Shown: positions 1 to 7,653, counted from the stretch's first letter. The stretch: DNA of 18,957 nt from Myxococcales bacterium (GCA_009885595.1 VFKJ01000348.1:1-18957), one strand, 5' to 3'. Notes: generated from the sequence alone by a model not told the origin. Numbers and translations are program-made.

Positions 1-291
1 CACGCACTTCCGCGAGCAATAACCCAGCGCGGGTGAATCGAGCCCGGCGTCGGAGACGAAGAGCGAGTCACGCACGCAGATCAGGTCTTCGCAGTCCAAC
101 GAGCCGATCGCGATGAAGTCCTTGTTCTGACCCTGGCTGTCGCGCACCTCAGACTCACGCAGGTTGACGGGCTTGGGGCCGCCATCGGGGTTCCGCTTCA
201 CCAGCACGCAGCGGTTGTTGAGATCGGTCGCAGGCCTGCAGCCCAGCCCGAGCACACTTACGGCCGCGACGACGAACAACAGGCGGTTCAT
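1..291 (-). CDS. cglC: Probable gliding-motility outer-membrane lipoprotein CglC/GltK (partial)
   Basis: The first 97 codons are present; the 3' end lies beyond the left edge. The protein starts MNRLLFVVAAVSVLGLGC, a short basic N-terminus and a hydrophobic stretch ending in Cys18. This resembles a lipoprotein signal, although G-L-G-C is an imperfect lipobox. The mature part is polar and Cys-containing (NRCVLV, LDCEDLICV, YCSRKC), suggesting a disulphide-bonded periplasmic or surface domain. An AGGAG ribosome site (CTCCT on the plus strand at 301-305) sits 9 nt before the ATG. In Myxococcus xanthus the lipoprotein gene gltK (cglC) neighbours gltB, gltA and gltC. The name here rests mainly on that context and the lipoprotein character. 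CglC/GltK belongs to the outer-membrane part of the gliding machinery and can be transferred between cells by contact. Here it is divergent from the barrel genes. Confidence 0.7.
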   Translation of the reverse strand, partial: MNRLLFVVAAVSVLGLGCRPATDLNNRCVLVKRNPDGGPKPVNLRESEVRDSQGQNKDFIAIGSLDCEDLICVRDSLFVSDAGLDSPALGYCSRKCV

Positions 292-475
292 TCGACTGAT
301 CTCCTGACCTCAGGTGGCCCCGCAGACAAGGCGCGCGGACGGTAGCACACGGCTCCCGGAGATCGACACTTCACAACTGAGAGACAACGGGTAGAGTCCG
401 CGCCGCTGAACTGCAAGGGGTCGGCGTGGGTGTTCCAGGCCGAGAGAGCACACTTAGCGTCGCGGAGATGCACAT
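292..475. promoter_or_regulatory. Divergent intergenic region between cglC-like and gltB-like genes
   Basis: These 184 bases separate two divergently transcribed motility genes, so they should hold promoters for both directions. The plus-strand candidate is listed separately. On the minus strand only the ribosome site of the lipoprotein gene is clear. A small inverted repeat, CCTGA-CC-TCAGG (303-314), overlaps that ribosome site. No longer repeat or RNA gene was recognised. Confidence 0.6.
370..397 (+). promoter_or_regulatory. Candidate sigma-70-type promoter for the glt-plsX operon
   Basis: TTCACA (370-375, five of six matches to TTGACA) is followed after 16 bases by TAGAGT (392-397, four of six matches to TATAAT). 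This is the best such pair between the divergent genes and lies about 80 bases before the TTG start of the first barrel gene. Assigned by eye from consensus only. Confidence 0.35.
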
Positions 476-479
476 TTGA
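464..479 (+). promoter_or_regulatory. Ribosome site and TTG start of gltB overlapped by a three-codon ATG mini-ORF
   Basis: GGAG at 464-467 is placed 8 nt before the TTG at 476. An out-of-frame ATG at 468 opens ATG-CAC-ATT-TGA (468-479), whose stop overlaps the TTG start. The ATG is too close to GGAG for efficient initiation, so TTG is favoured as the true start. The mini-ORF may be accidental. Confidence 0.5.
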
Positions 480-1345
480 CTCGGAATCTGGCTGCGGCGT
501 CGCTCGTCGCGCTCCTGCTCGTTGGGGGACGCGCCTTCGCTCAGAATCAGTTCGATGGCGTGGACCTCACGGGCGAGGAGCCCAAGAAAGAGGAAACACC
601 CCCCGAAGTCGCCGCACCTCCACCGACCCCGGTGAAGACGGCGACCGACGCCACGCCCACGGCGGCGAAGAAGACCGACGCGCCCGCCGTGGAGCGCGAC
701 ACCACCCAGGACGACCGCGTGAAGTCGGTGCAGCGAAAGCTGTACACCAAGCGCGGCCGCTTCGAGTTGGCGCCCGCGTTCATCATCAACGTCAACGACG
801 CCTATTACACGAAGCTCGGCGGGGCGATCCGCGCGGCCTTCTACCCGCATGACTCGCTGGCGATCTCGGTGCGCTTCTCGCTGATGCAGACCACGCCCAC
901 GGACGACGTGAGCACCGCCAAGCGCAACCTCTTCAGCCGCATCTTCTTCTCGGTGCCGGTCTGGTCCCTGATGGGGGACCTCGAGTGGAGCCCGCTCTAC
1001 GGCAAGGTGGCCTTCTTCAACTCCATCCTCCACCTCGACGGCTACCTGATCGGCGGCGGCGGGGTGGTCTCCACCGAGACCTCCGCGGTGGCGCTCCCGG
1101 GCGCCCCTCCGCAGTCCGACGGTTCGCCCGCGGCCCCTCGCGGCGTCAACCCCGCCTTCGATCTCGGCGTGGGGCTGCGCTTCGTGGTGAAGGACTTCAT
1201 CGCCGTGAACGTGGCGCTCATCAACACCAGCTACGTCGACACCCCCACCGGTACCACCAAGGGCGTCACCCAGAACCTCATGCTCATCAATGCGGGCATC
1301 TCGATCTTCTTCCCCTTCAAGTCGACCTACAAGGAGGCCGAGTGA
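476..1345 (+). CDS. gltB: Gliding-motility outer-membrane beta-barrel protein (GltB-like)
   Basis: A 289-residue secreted protein with signal peptide MTRNLAAASLVALLLVGGRA, likely cut after AFA-22. A disordered Lys/Glu/Pro/Thr-rich linker follows (about residues 33-80), then a barrel of alternating amphipathic strands ending in an aromatic ISIFFPF segment. It belongs to the myxobacterial outer-membrane beta-barrel family and is paralogous to the next gene: both share GRFE[LV][AS]P, a [NR]DA-aromatic-aromatic motif and a later PLYGK. GltA, GltB and GltH are the predicted barrels of the Glt gliding complex. Which of the two barrels here is GltB is assigned only by gene order. The start is TTG: an in-frame stop at 455-457 lies just upstream, no in-frame ATG precedes the signal peptide, and GGAG (464-467) stands 8 nt before TTG. 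The stop overlaps the next ATG by one base. Confidence 0.8.
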   Translation: MTRNLAAASLVALLLVGGRAFAQNQFDGVDLTGEEPKKEETPPEVAAPPPTPVKTATDATPTAAKKTDAPAVERDTTQDDRVKSVQRKLYTKRGRFELAPAFIINVNDAYYTKLGGAIRAAFYPHDSLAISVRFSLMQTTPTDDVSTAKRNLFSRIFFSVPVWSLMGDLEWSPLYGKVAFFNSILHLDGYLIGGGGVVSTETSAVALPGAPPQSDGSPAAPRGVNPAFDLGVGLRFVVKDFIAVNVALINTSYVDTPTGTTKGVTQNLMLINAGISIFFPFKSTYKEAE

Positions 1346-2103
1346 TGAAGCGGCTTCCGGTTTGGTTGATGCTGGCCAGCCTGCTGGCGGCGCCGGCCTT
1401 CGCAGCCTCGGAAGACGAGGCCGGCGACGTGTCGGAGGTCGACAAGGACTCTTCCGGCCCCCTGAAGGATCGGGTGCGCCCGGTCTCCGGCCACCTCTTC
1501 CTGATGGACGGCCGCTTCGAGGTGAGCCCCGGCATCGGGCTCTCGCTGCGTGACGCCTTCTGGCAGAAGGTCGGCTTCGGCGCGGCCTTCACCTACCACT
1601 TCACCGAGTCGGTCGGCGTCTCGGCGCGCGCTACCTACAACCTCGCGCTCATCTCGGGCGCCGCGCAGATCTGCGACCCCGTCGTCGGCGGCTGCGCGCA
1701 GCCCACCGAGGAAGAGCTGAGCACCTTCGACGGGGCTCCAGCGAACGTGTCCTACGGGCGCATGGGCCTGCTCGCCAGCGTCGATCTCCAGTGGGCGCCG
1801 CTCTACGGAAAGCTCGCGCTGTTCTCGGAGAAGATCCTCAACTTCAACATGTACGTGCTCGCGGGCCCCAGCTTCCTCATGTACGGGCCGCCCGCCGCCA
1901 GCGAGTTCACCGTGGGCGGGAACGTGGGCGTGGGCTTTCGCTTCTTCTTCAACGAGTGGCTCACCCTGCGGCTCGAGGTGCGCGACGTCATGTACTGGGA
2001 AAAGAACGGGCGCGACCTCAGCACCGGGTCGTTCCGCAACCAGCTGATGGCCGAGTTCGGCTTCTCGATGTTCTTCCCCACCATCTTCCGTGAGGAGGGC
2101 TAA
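1345..2103 (+). CDS. gltA: Gliding-motility outer-membrane beta-barrel protein (GltA-like)
   Basis: A 252-residue protein with signal peptide MKRLPVWLMLASLLAAPAFA, likely cut after residue 20, a short acidic stretch (SEDEAGDVSEVDKD) and a beta-barrel domain ending GFSMFFPTIF. It is a paralogue of the preceding barrel: GRFEVSP, RDAFWQK and PLYGKLA align with GRFELAP, NDAYYTK and PLYGKVA there. An extra loop holds two Cys (QICDPVVGGCAQ) that could form a disulphide. The ORF is open further upstream, but the true start is the ATG at 1345: it directly precedes a perfect signal peptide, AAGGAGG (1331-1337) is 7 nt upstream, and it overlaps the preceding stop (TGATG). The role, an outer-membrane part of the gliding complex, is inferred from family and order. 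Confidence 0.8.
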   Translation: MKRLPVWLMLASLLAAPAFAASEDEAGDVSEVDKDSSGPLKDRVRPVSGHLFLMDGRFEVSPGIGLSLRDAFWQKVGFGAAFTYHFTESVGVSARATYNLALISGAAQICDPVVGGCAQPTEEELSTFDGAPANVSYGRMGLLASVDLQWAPLYGKLALFSEKILNFNMYVLAGPSFLMYGPPAASEFTVGGNVGVGFRFFFNEWLTLRLEVRDVMYWEKNGRDLSTGSFRNQLMAEFGFSMFFPTIFREEG

Positions 2104-2105
2104 AG

Positions 2106-3953
2106 ATGATGCGCCTGACTCGATTGCTCGCGCTGATGGTGGTGGCGGGCCTCGCCGCGCCGTCGTTCGCCCAGATGAACTTCGAGGGCCTGGACCTCGG
2201 CGGCTCCAAGAAGAAGAAGAAGCCCAAGGTCGATCCGAAGAAGAAGGACGAGAAGAAGCCCGAAGAGAAGCCCAACGGCGAGGTGCCGATGCCCGAGGGC
2301 GGGCTCGACTTGAGCAAGCCCATCGCCGCCGAGCCGGAGAAGCCCAAGGACACCAAGCCGGCGGCCACCATGTCCTTCGACGCGGTGGACGTGTCTGGCA
2401 AGACGGGCGACCGCCAGAAGATGGACGCGGCGATCACCCAGTTCAAGAACGACGCCTTCGAGCCCGCGGCGCTGGCCTTCTCCGACATGAGCCAGGACCC
2501 CGCGATGGCGGGCCTGGTGGTGGAGTCGGAGTACTGGCTGGGCAAGAGCCTCTACAAGCTGGGCATGTACCACTCGTCGCTCCAGATGTTCTCCAAGGTG
2601 CTGGCGCGCGGCCCCTCGACCAAGTTCTTCAAGTCGTCGCTCGAGTGGCTGTTCTTCATCGCCCGCAAGACGGTGAACGAGACGGTGGTGCTCGACGAGA
2701 TCGCCCGCTACTCGAACTACGAGTTCCCCGAGCGCTTCCGCAACGAGTTCCGCTACCTGCTGGCCCGCTACAACCTGGTGCGCGGCAAGGCGCTCGACGA
2801 CGCCGAGCAGACCGGCGAGGCGACCAAGGCCTTCGACGAAGTGAAGCGCCTGGCGCTCATGATCCCCAAGGGCGACATCTTCTACCCGCGCGCGAAGTAC
2901 CTCGAGGCCCTGGCGTACTTCCGCGAGAACAAGCTCGAGACCGCGCTGGAAGCGATGAAGGAAGTGGTGCGCTCCACCCGCCAGGCGGAAGGCCCGATGA
3001 CGGCCGAGGCCAAGCAGCTCAAGGCGCTGCGCGAGATGGCCTTCATGCAGCTGGCCCGCACCCACTACGGCGCCCGGCAGAACCGCTACGCCATCGCGTA
3101 CTTCGACAAGGTCGAGCGCGGCGGCGTGCAGTGGCTGGAATCGCTCTTCGAGGCGTCCTGGGCGCACTACCGCATCGGTCAATACGAGCAGGCGCTCGGC
3201 AACCTGATCACCCTGAGCTCGCCGTTCTTCCGCGACGAGTACTTCCCCGAGGCGCTGATCTTGAAGGCGGTCGTCTACTTCGAGAACTGCCGCTACCGCG
3301 AGTCGCTCACCATCATCGAAGACTTCGAGAACATCTACGGGCCGGTGCAGGACGAGCTCGACGTGCTGGTGAACAAGAACATGGAGGCCACCGAGTACTT
3401 CAACGTGCTCGACGAGGTCCGCAAGAAGAACAAGGCGGGCGAGAAGCTCAAGGGCACCGACGAGATCCTCGAGCGCATCTTGAACCTCGCGCTCACCGAC
3501 AAGGACCTCAAGAAGACCGTGGACTCGATCGCCGAGCTGGAAACCGAGATGGACGCGGTGGGCCAGAAGGGTGACACCTTCAAGTACTCGAACCTCTCCA
3601 AGCAGCTGATCGAGCGCCTCAAGGAACAGCGCACCGGCCTCATCGCCAAGGCCGGCATGATGGCCAAGGCCAAGCTCGACTTCGAGCTGGGTCAGCTCAA
3701 GACGCTCCGCGCCAATGGCCTGCGCATCAAGTTCGAGACGACCGACCGCGAGCGCACCTTCCTCGAGGAGATGCTCAAGGCCGGCGGCCAGCAGTCCATC
3801 GTGAAGAACTACAAGTACACGGTGGCGGTGTCCGACGATCAGCTCTACTGGCCGTACGTCGGCGAGTACTGGCGCGATGAGCTCGGCACCTATCAGTACA
3901 CGCTGACCAAGGGCTGCATCGAGCGCGACAGCGCCAACACGCGGAAGGAATGA
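2106..3953 (+). CDS. gltC: Gliding-motility periplasmic TPR protein GltC
   Basis: A 615-residue exported protein. The signal peptide MMRLTRLLALMVVAGLAAPS is cut probably after SFA-22, followed by a low-complexity Lys/Pro/Glu linker (about 34-85). A long alpha-helical region with TPR-like helix pairs follows (about 105-430; for example ALAFSDMSQDP, YWLGKSLYKLGMYHSSLQMF, ASWAHYRIGQYEQALGNL). A charged, coiled-coil-like segment comes next (about 440-545), then a C-terminal tail. In M. xanthus GltC is a periplasmic TPR protein of the Glt complex encoded beside gltA and gltB; gene order and domain plan match here. GGAGG (2094-2098) lies 7 nt before the ATG at 2106, and the gap from the previous stop is 2 nt. 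The mature N-terminus, QMNFEGLDLGG, closely resembles that of the GltB-like barrel. The stop overlaps plsX by 4 nt. Confidence 0.85.
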   Translation: MMRLTRLLALMVVAGLAAPSFAQMNFEGLDLGGSKKKKKPKVDPKKKDEKKPEEKPNGEVPMPEGGLDLSKPIAAEPEKPKDTKPAATMSFDAVDVSGKTGDRQKMDAAITQFKNDAFEPAALAFSDMSQDPAMAGLVVESEYWLGKSLYKLGMYHSSLQMFSKVLARGPSTKFFKSSLEWLFFIARKTVNETVVLDEIARYSNYEFPERFRNEFRYLLARYNLVRGKALDDAEQTGEATKAFDEVKRLALMIPKGDIFYPRAKYLEALAYFRENKLETALEAMKEVVRSTRQAEGPMTAEAKQLKALREMAFMQLARTHYGARQNRYAIAYFDKVERGGVQWLESLFEASWAHYRIGQYEQALGNLITLSSPFFRDEYFPEALILKAVVYFENCRYRESLTIIEDFENIYGPVQDELDVLVNKNMEATEYFNVLDEVRKKNKAGEKLKGTDEILERILNLALTDKDLKKTVDSIAELETEMDAVGQKGDTFKYSNLSKQLIERLKEQRTGLIAKAGMMAKAKLDFELGQLKTLRANGLRIKFETTDRERTFLEEMLKAGGQQSIVKNYKYTVAVSDDQLYWPYVGEYWRDELGTYQYTLTKGCIERDSANTRKE

Positions 3954-4990
3954 CCACGGTGAGCCAGCGGCCCGTCACCATCGCCTTCGATGTGATGGGC
4001 GGCGATCACGGCCCGCTCGAGATCGTGCGGGGCGCGGCGCAGCTGACGCTCGACACCCCGCACATCCACGCGCTGCTGGTGGGTGATCGGGCGCAGATCG
4101 ATCAGGCGCTCGCCCAGGTGAGGCACCACGCCGAGCGGGTGGCGGTGCACCACGCGCCCGACTTCGTCTCGATGCACGAGAAGCCCAACGTGGCGCTGGA
4201 AGCCAAGCCCGACAGCTCGGTGCTGGTGGCGGCGCGCCTGGTGCGCGAGGGCGAGGCCGACGCCATGGTGTCGGCGGGCAACACCGGCGCGGGCGTGCTG
4301 GCCTGCGCGCGCACCTTCTGCCTCATTCCCGGGGTGCGCCGCGCGGCGCTGGCCACCGTCTATCCGACGGCGGTGGGGCGCGGAGAGAAGAACGATCCGT
4401 TCAGCTTGATCCTCGACGTGGGCGCCACGGTCGACGCCTCGGCCGACGACCTGGTCGCCTTCGCGGTGATGGGCTCGGCCTATGCGCGCATCATCTCGAA
4501 GAACGAGCACCCCACGGTGGCGCTGCTGTCCAACGGCACCGAGGCGCAGAAGGGCCCGGCGCGGGTGGTGGAGGCGAACCAGAAGCTCCAGCACGTGCCG
4601 GGGCTGCGCTTCATCGGCAACGTGGAAGGCGTCGACATTCCCAAGGGGACCGCCGACGTGGTGGTGTGCGACGGCTTCGTGGGCAACGTCTGCCTGAAGA
4701 TGCTGGAGGGCGTGAGCGAGACGGTGATTGAGCTGGCCCGCTACGCGTACAAGGAGAAGCTGCTCTGGCGGGCAGGGCTGGCGATGCTGTCCTCGGGCAT
4801 CGAGCGGATCAAGGAGGTCACCGACTGGGAGCAGTACGGGGGCGCGCCGATCCTCGGGTTCGATCGGCTGTTCATCAAGGCGCACGGAAGGTCGAAGTCG
4901 CGGGCGATCACCAACGCCGGAAAGGTCGCCGCCCGCGCCGTCTCGAAGGACCTCGCCAACGCCATTCAAGGCATGCTCCCGAAGTCGTGA
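3950..4990 (+). CDS. plsX: Phosphate acyltransferase PlsX
   Basis: PlsX converts acyl-ACP and phosphate into acyl-phosphate, the acyl donor for PlsY in the first step of phospholipid synthesis; it is a peripheral enzyme at the inner membrane. The 346-residue product has the family hallmarks in order: AFDVMGGDHGP at the N-terminus, VSAGNTGAG, a central ALLSNGTE, and the C-terminal VEGVDIPKGTADVVVCDGFV and YGGAPILGFD. Length is normal. The ATG overlaps the gltC stop (ATGA), but the AGGA at 3946-3949 directly abuts it. The in-frame GTG at 3959 has 9-nt spacing and may be the real start, giving 343 residues. The gene is coupled to motility genes upstream and a HAD-like gene downstream; the common plsX-fabH pairing is not seen. 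Confidence 0.95.
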   Translation: MTTVSQRPVTIAFDVMGGDHGPLEIVRGAAQLTLDTPHIHALLVGDRAQIDQALAQVRHHAERVAVHHAPDFVSMHEKPNVALEAKPDSSVLVAARLVREGEADAMVSAGNTGAGVLACARTFCLIPGVRRAALATVYPTAVGRGEKNDPFSLILDVGATVDASADDLVAFAVMGSAYARIISKNEHPTVALLSNGTEAQKGPARVVEANQKLQHVPGLRFIGNVEGVDIPKGTADVVVCDGFVGNVCLKMLEGVSETVIELARYAYKEKLLWRAGLAMLSSGIERIKEVTDWEQYGGAPILGFDRLFIKAHGRSKSRAITNAGKVAARAVSKDLANAIQGMLPKS

Positions 4991-6018
4991 GCGCGAGCCC
5001 GCCCAAACTTCCCGTGAAGCGAATCTACCGCTGGGATCTCGACAAGACCTACCTGCAGACGGACTTCGACACCTTCCGTCAGCTGGTGCGCACCGCCTTT
5101 CAGAAGGCGCACGAGAAGAAGGCCGTGCCCGGCGCCGCTGCGCTCATTCGCGAGCTGCGCGCGCAGGGTGACTCGCGGCTGTGCATCGTCTCGGGCAGCC
5201 CCACCCAGATGCGCACCGTGCTGGCCGAGAAGCTGAAGCTCGACGGGGTGGAGTTCGACGAGCTGGTGCTCAAGGACAACCTGCGCAACCTGGTGCGGGG
5301 GCGCTTCAAGGCCATGCGCGGGCAGGTCGGGTACAAGCTGCCCGTGCTGCTGGAGAGCCGGGCGCGCGCCCCGGTGGACGCCGAGGAGGTGCTCTTCGGC
5401 GACGACGCCGAGGCCGACGCCTTCATCTATTCGCTCTACGCAGACATGGTGGCCCACCGGGTGTCCGAGCCGGTGGTGCACCGGGTGCTCGAGGCGGCCG
5501 AGGTCTACAGCGACGACATCGATCGGGTGATCAAGCAGTGGAAGGAGATCCCCCAGGCCGACCCGGTGCGCCGCATCTTCATCATGCTCGATCGCCTCAC
5601 CCCGCCCGCGGCCTTCGCGCACTACGGCCCCCGGGTGGTGCCGATCTTCAACTATTTCCAGGCGGCCCTGGTGCTGCTGGGCGACAAGCACCTCACCGCG
5701 CCGCAGGTGCTCAAGGTGATGATCGAGCTGGTGCAGACCTCTGGCTACAACCTGCTGACGCTCTCCAACTCGTTCCAGGATCTGCTGCGGCGCGGCCTGC
5801 CGATCGCCGGGGTGGCGGAGGCGCTGGTCGAGGCGCTCCAGGGCCCCGCGGCGATGTTCCAGATGGTGCGGCCGATGCCCGACATCATCGCGGCGTTCAG
5901 CAAGCGGGTGGCAGCCTTGGGCCTGCAGCCGCCACCGCCGAGGGTGCGGGAGATCGACTACCTCTCGATCCTCGACGACGCCCGGCCCCGCACCCACAAG
6001 CAGCGCCGGAAGACCTGA
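4987..6018 (+). CDS. HAD-superfamily phosphatase-like protein (resembles App1/DUF2183 domain)
   Basis: A 343-residue cytoplasmic-looking protein without a signal peptide. HAD motifs are visible: motif I WDLDKT (D17, D19, T21), motif II IVSGSP (S69-S71), a possible motif III lysine around K108-K117, and motif IV FGDDAEAD (D139, D140, D144). The W-D-L-D-K-T start and the GDD motif resemble the App1-type (DUF2183) phosphatidate-phosphatase-like group; this is a resemblance, not a proof of substrate. The C-terminal half is helical with no recognised motif. The GTG start overlaps the plsX stop by 4 nt (GTGA) and lacks a strong ribosome site, so translational coupling is likely. Placement after plsX would suit a role with phosphorylated lipid intermediates, but that is inference. 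Confidence 0.75.
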   Translation: MSASPPKLPVKRIYRWDLDKTYLQTDFDTFRQLVRTAFQKAHEKKAVPGAAALIRELRAQGDSRLCIVSGSPTQMRTVLAEKLKLDGVEFDELVLKDNLRNLVRGRFKAMRGQVGYKLPVLLESRARAPVDAEEVLFGDDAEADAFIYSLYADMVAHRVSEPVVHRVLEAAEVYSDDIDRVIKQWKEIPQADPVRRIFIMLDRLTPPAAFAHYGPRVVPIFNYFQAALVLLGDKHLTAPQVLKVMIELVQTSGYNLLTLSNSFQDLLRRGLPIAGVAEALVEALQGPAAMFQMVRPMPDIIAAFSKRVAALGLQPPPPRVREIDYLSILDDARPRTHKQRRKT

Positions 6019-6138
6019 GCCGAGGCGGAGAGACCGCTGGCTTTTACCCCTCGGTTTGAGGGTATATGGCGCGGCACCTCGTGACGGCCCGGCTCTTCAG
6101 CCGAATCGCTTTGAGATCGGGGCTGCGTCAGGAACGTG
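6019..6138. promoter_or_regulatory. Intergenic region with imperfect hairpin and AT-rich patch before pcnB
   Basis: This 120-base gap ends the five-gene operon. It holds an imperfect inverted repeat at 6045-6064 (TACCCCTC / GAGGGTA, one base unpaired, short GGTTT loop), directly followed by TATATG (6063-6068). The hairpin lacks a downstream T-run, so it is not a classical terminator. TATATG could be a -10 element for pcnB, but no good -35 is visible. Confidence 0.3.
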
Positions 6139-7653
6139 ATGACCACCGAAGAAAACTCCGCCGCTGAGCCGAACGAGCCCGCGCGTGAGACGACGACCCC
6201 CCCAGCGCAGCCCGGCCACACCGGCCCCGACATCGAACCCGAGCGCCTCGACCCCGACGCGGTGCGGGTGCTGTTGCGCCTGCGCCAGCACGGCCACGAG
6301 GCGTACCTGGTGGGCGGCTGCGTGCGCGATCTGCTGATCGGCCACGAGCCGAAGGACTTCGACATCGCCACCAGCGCGACGCCCAACCAGGTGAAGGGGC
6401 TGTTCCGCAACTGCCGCCTGATCGGGCGCCGTTTCAGGCTCGCCCACGTGTACTTCAAGGGCGGGAAGATCCTCGAGGTCTCCACCTTCCGCGCGATGCC
6501 CACCATCGTGGAAGAGCCGCAGCCCTCCGAAGCCGCCGAGGGTGAAGTGGCTTCCGAAGGCACCGAGCACATCGCGGCGGCTGACGCCGAAGCGCTCATC
6601 GCGGTGGAAGAGGGCCAGGAAATTCCCACCGCGCCGGTCGCCGACGTGCAGGACGAGGTGGTGGCCGAGGCGCCCGACCTCTTGATCACCGAAGACAACA
6701 CCTTCGGCACCGCCGTCGAAGACGCGCGCCGCCGCGACTTCACCATCAACGGGCTCTTCTACGAGCCCTCGGTGGGGCGGGTGTACGACTACGTCAGCGG
6801 CCTGCGCGATCTCTCGCTCCGGGAGATCCGCACCATCGGCGACCCCGAGGTGCGCATGCGCGAAGATCCCGTGCGCATCCTCCGCGCGGTGCGCTTCGCC
6901 GGGAAGCTCGGCCTCGACATCGAGTCGCGCACCTACGCGGCGATGGAAGGCGCGGTGGAAGATCTGCAGCGCTGCTCCGCGCCCCGGCTGTTGGAAGAGA
7001 CCTTCCGGCTGCTCCGCGGTGGGTACGCCCGGCCGGCGCTGCAGCTGGTCTCGGCGCTCGACGCGCTCCAGACGCTGCTTCCCCCGGTGCACGAGTACCT
7101 CGAGGGCCAGGAAGCCGAGGGCGTGACCGAGTACTGGCGCTTCGTCGACGCGATGGACGCCGCGGTGCGCCGCAAGGCGAACTTCGACGACTCGATGCTG
7201 CTGGCGAGCATCCTGCTGCCCATCTCGCTGGACGAGCCCGAACAGGCTGGGGCGGACGACGAGAACGGCAAGCCGCCCACCGTGGCGCAGGCGATCGAGC
7301 TGCTGCTCTCGCAGTTGGTGCAGAAGGCCCGGCTGCCGCGGCGCATCGCCGAGCGCTGCCGGATGATCCTGATGGCCCAGCGCACGCTCGCCGGGCTGCG
7401 CCGTCGTCGCGGTGGCTTGATGGGCTTCCGCGGCCACCCGCTGTTCAACGAGTCGCTCGCGGTGTTCGAGGTGTGGGTCGCCGCCACCGGTGAGCACCAG
7501 GATCAGCTGGAGAAGTGGAAGACCGGCGCCGCGCCGCAGCCGACCACCGATGCTCCCGGTCCCCGCCGTCGTCGCCGTCGCCGTCGTCGTAATGGTGGCG
7601 GTGGTGGCGAGGCGCCGGGTGGCCCCGCGCCGTCTGCTCCGTCGGCCGAGTGA
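6139..7653 (+). CDS. pcnB: Poly(A) polymerase PcnB (class II nucleotidyltransferase)
   Basis: PcnB adds 3' poly(A) tails to RNA and so promotes decay. The product is 504 residues from ATG 6139 (AGGA 5 nt upstream; the GTG at 6136 is a poorer alternative). The nucleotidyltransferase head has YLVGGCVRD (about 57-64) and the catalytic pair KDFDIATSATP (D73, D75). RRDFTINGLFYEP (198-210) and EDPVRILRAVRFAGKLG (242-258) follow, then a helical RNA-binding region. It could formally be a CCA-adding enzyme, but the DNTFGTAVEDARRRDFTING block resembles E. coli PcnB. Two oddities are visible. About 64 acidic, Ala/Glu-rich residues (121-184) are inserted between STFR and the DNTFG block. The C-terminus carries nine consecutive Arg (476-484), five Gly and a Pro/Ala/Ser tail. 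The stop overlaps the next GTG by 4 nt. Confidence 0.88.
   Translation: MTTEENSAAEPNEPARETTTPPAQPGHTGPDIEPERLDPDAVRVLLRLRQHGHEAYLVGGCVRDLLIGHEPKDFDIATSATPNQVKGLFRNCRLIGRRFRLAHVYFKGGKILEVSTFRAMPTIVEEPQPSEAAEGEVASEGTEHIAAADAEALIAVEEGQEIPTAPVADVQDEVVAEAPDLLITEDNTFGTAVEDARRRDFTINGLFYEPSVGRVYDYVSGLRDLSLREIRTIGDPEVRMREDPVRILRAVRFAGKLGLDIESRTYAAMEGAVEDLQRCSAPRLLEETFRLLRGGYARPALQLVSALDALQTLLPPVHEYLEGQEAEGVTEYWRFVDAMDAAVRRKANFDDSMLLASILLPISLDEPEQAGADDENGKPPTVAQAIELLLSQLVQKARLPRRIAERCRMILMAQRTLAGLRRRRGGLMGFRGHPLFNESLAVFEVWVAATGEHQDQLEKWKTGAAPQPTTDAPGPRRRRRRRRRNGGGGGEAPGGPAPSAPSAE

Noticed and set aside
985..1344. Upstream extension of the GltA-like frame
   Set aside because: It overlaps the GltB-like gene in another frame; the signal peptide and AAGGAGG fix the start at 1345.
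3893..4969. 358-residue minus-strand ORF opposite plsX
   Set aside because: His/Arg/Gly-rich shadow of plsX, with no ribosome site or domain.
4966..5997. 343-residue minus-strand ORF opposite the HAD-like gene
   Set aside because: Same length as the real gene but His/Gln/Leu-biased, without recognisable motif.
6063..6068. TATATG as a firm promoter -10 for pcnB
   Set aside because: No matching -35 at a suitable distance; kept only as a note in the intergenic entry.
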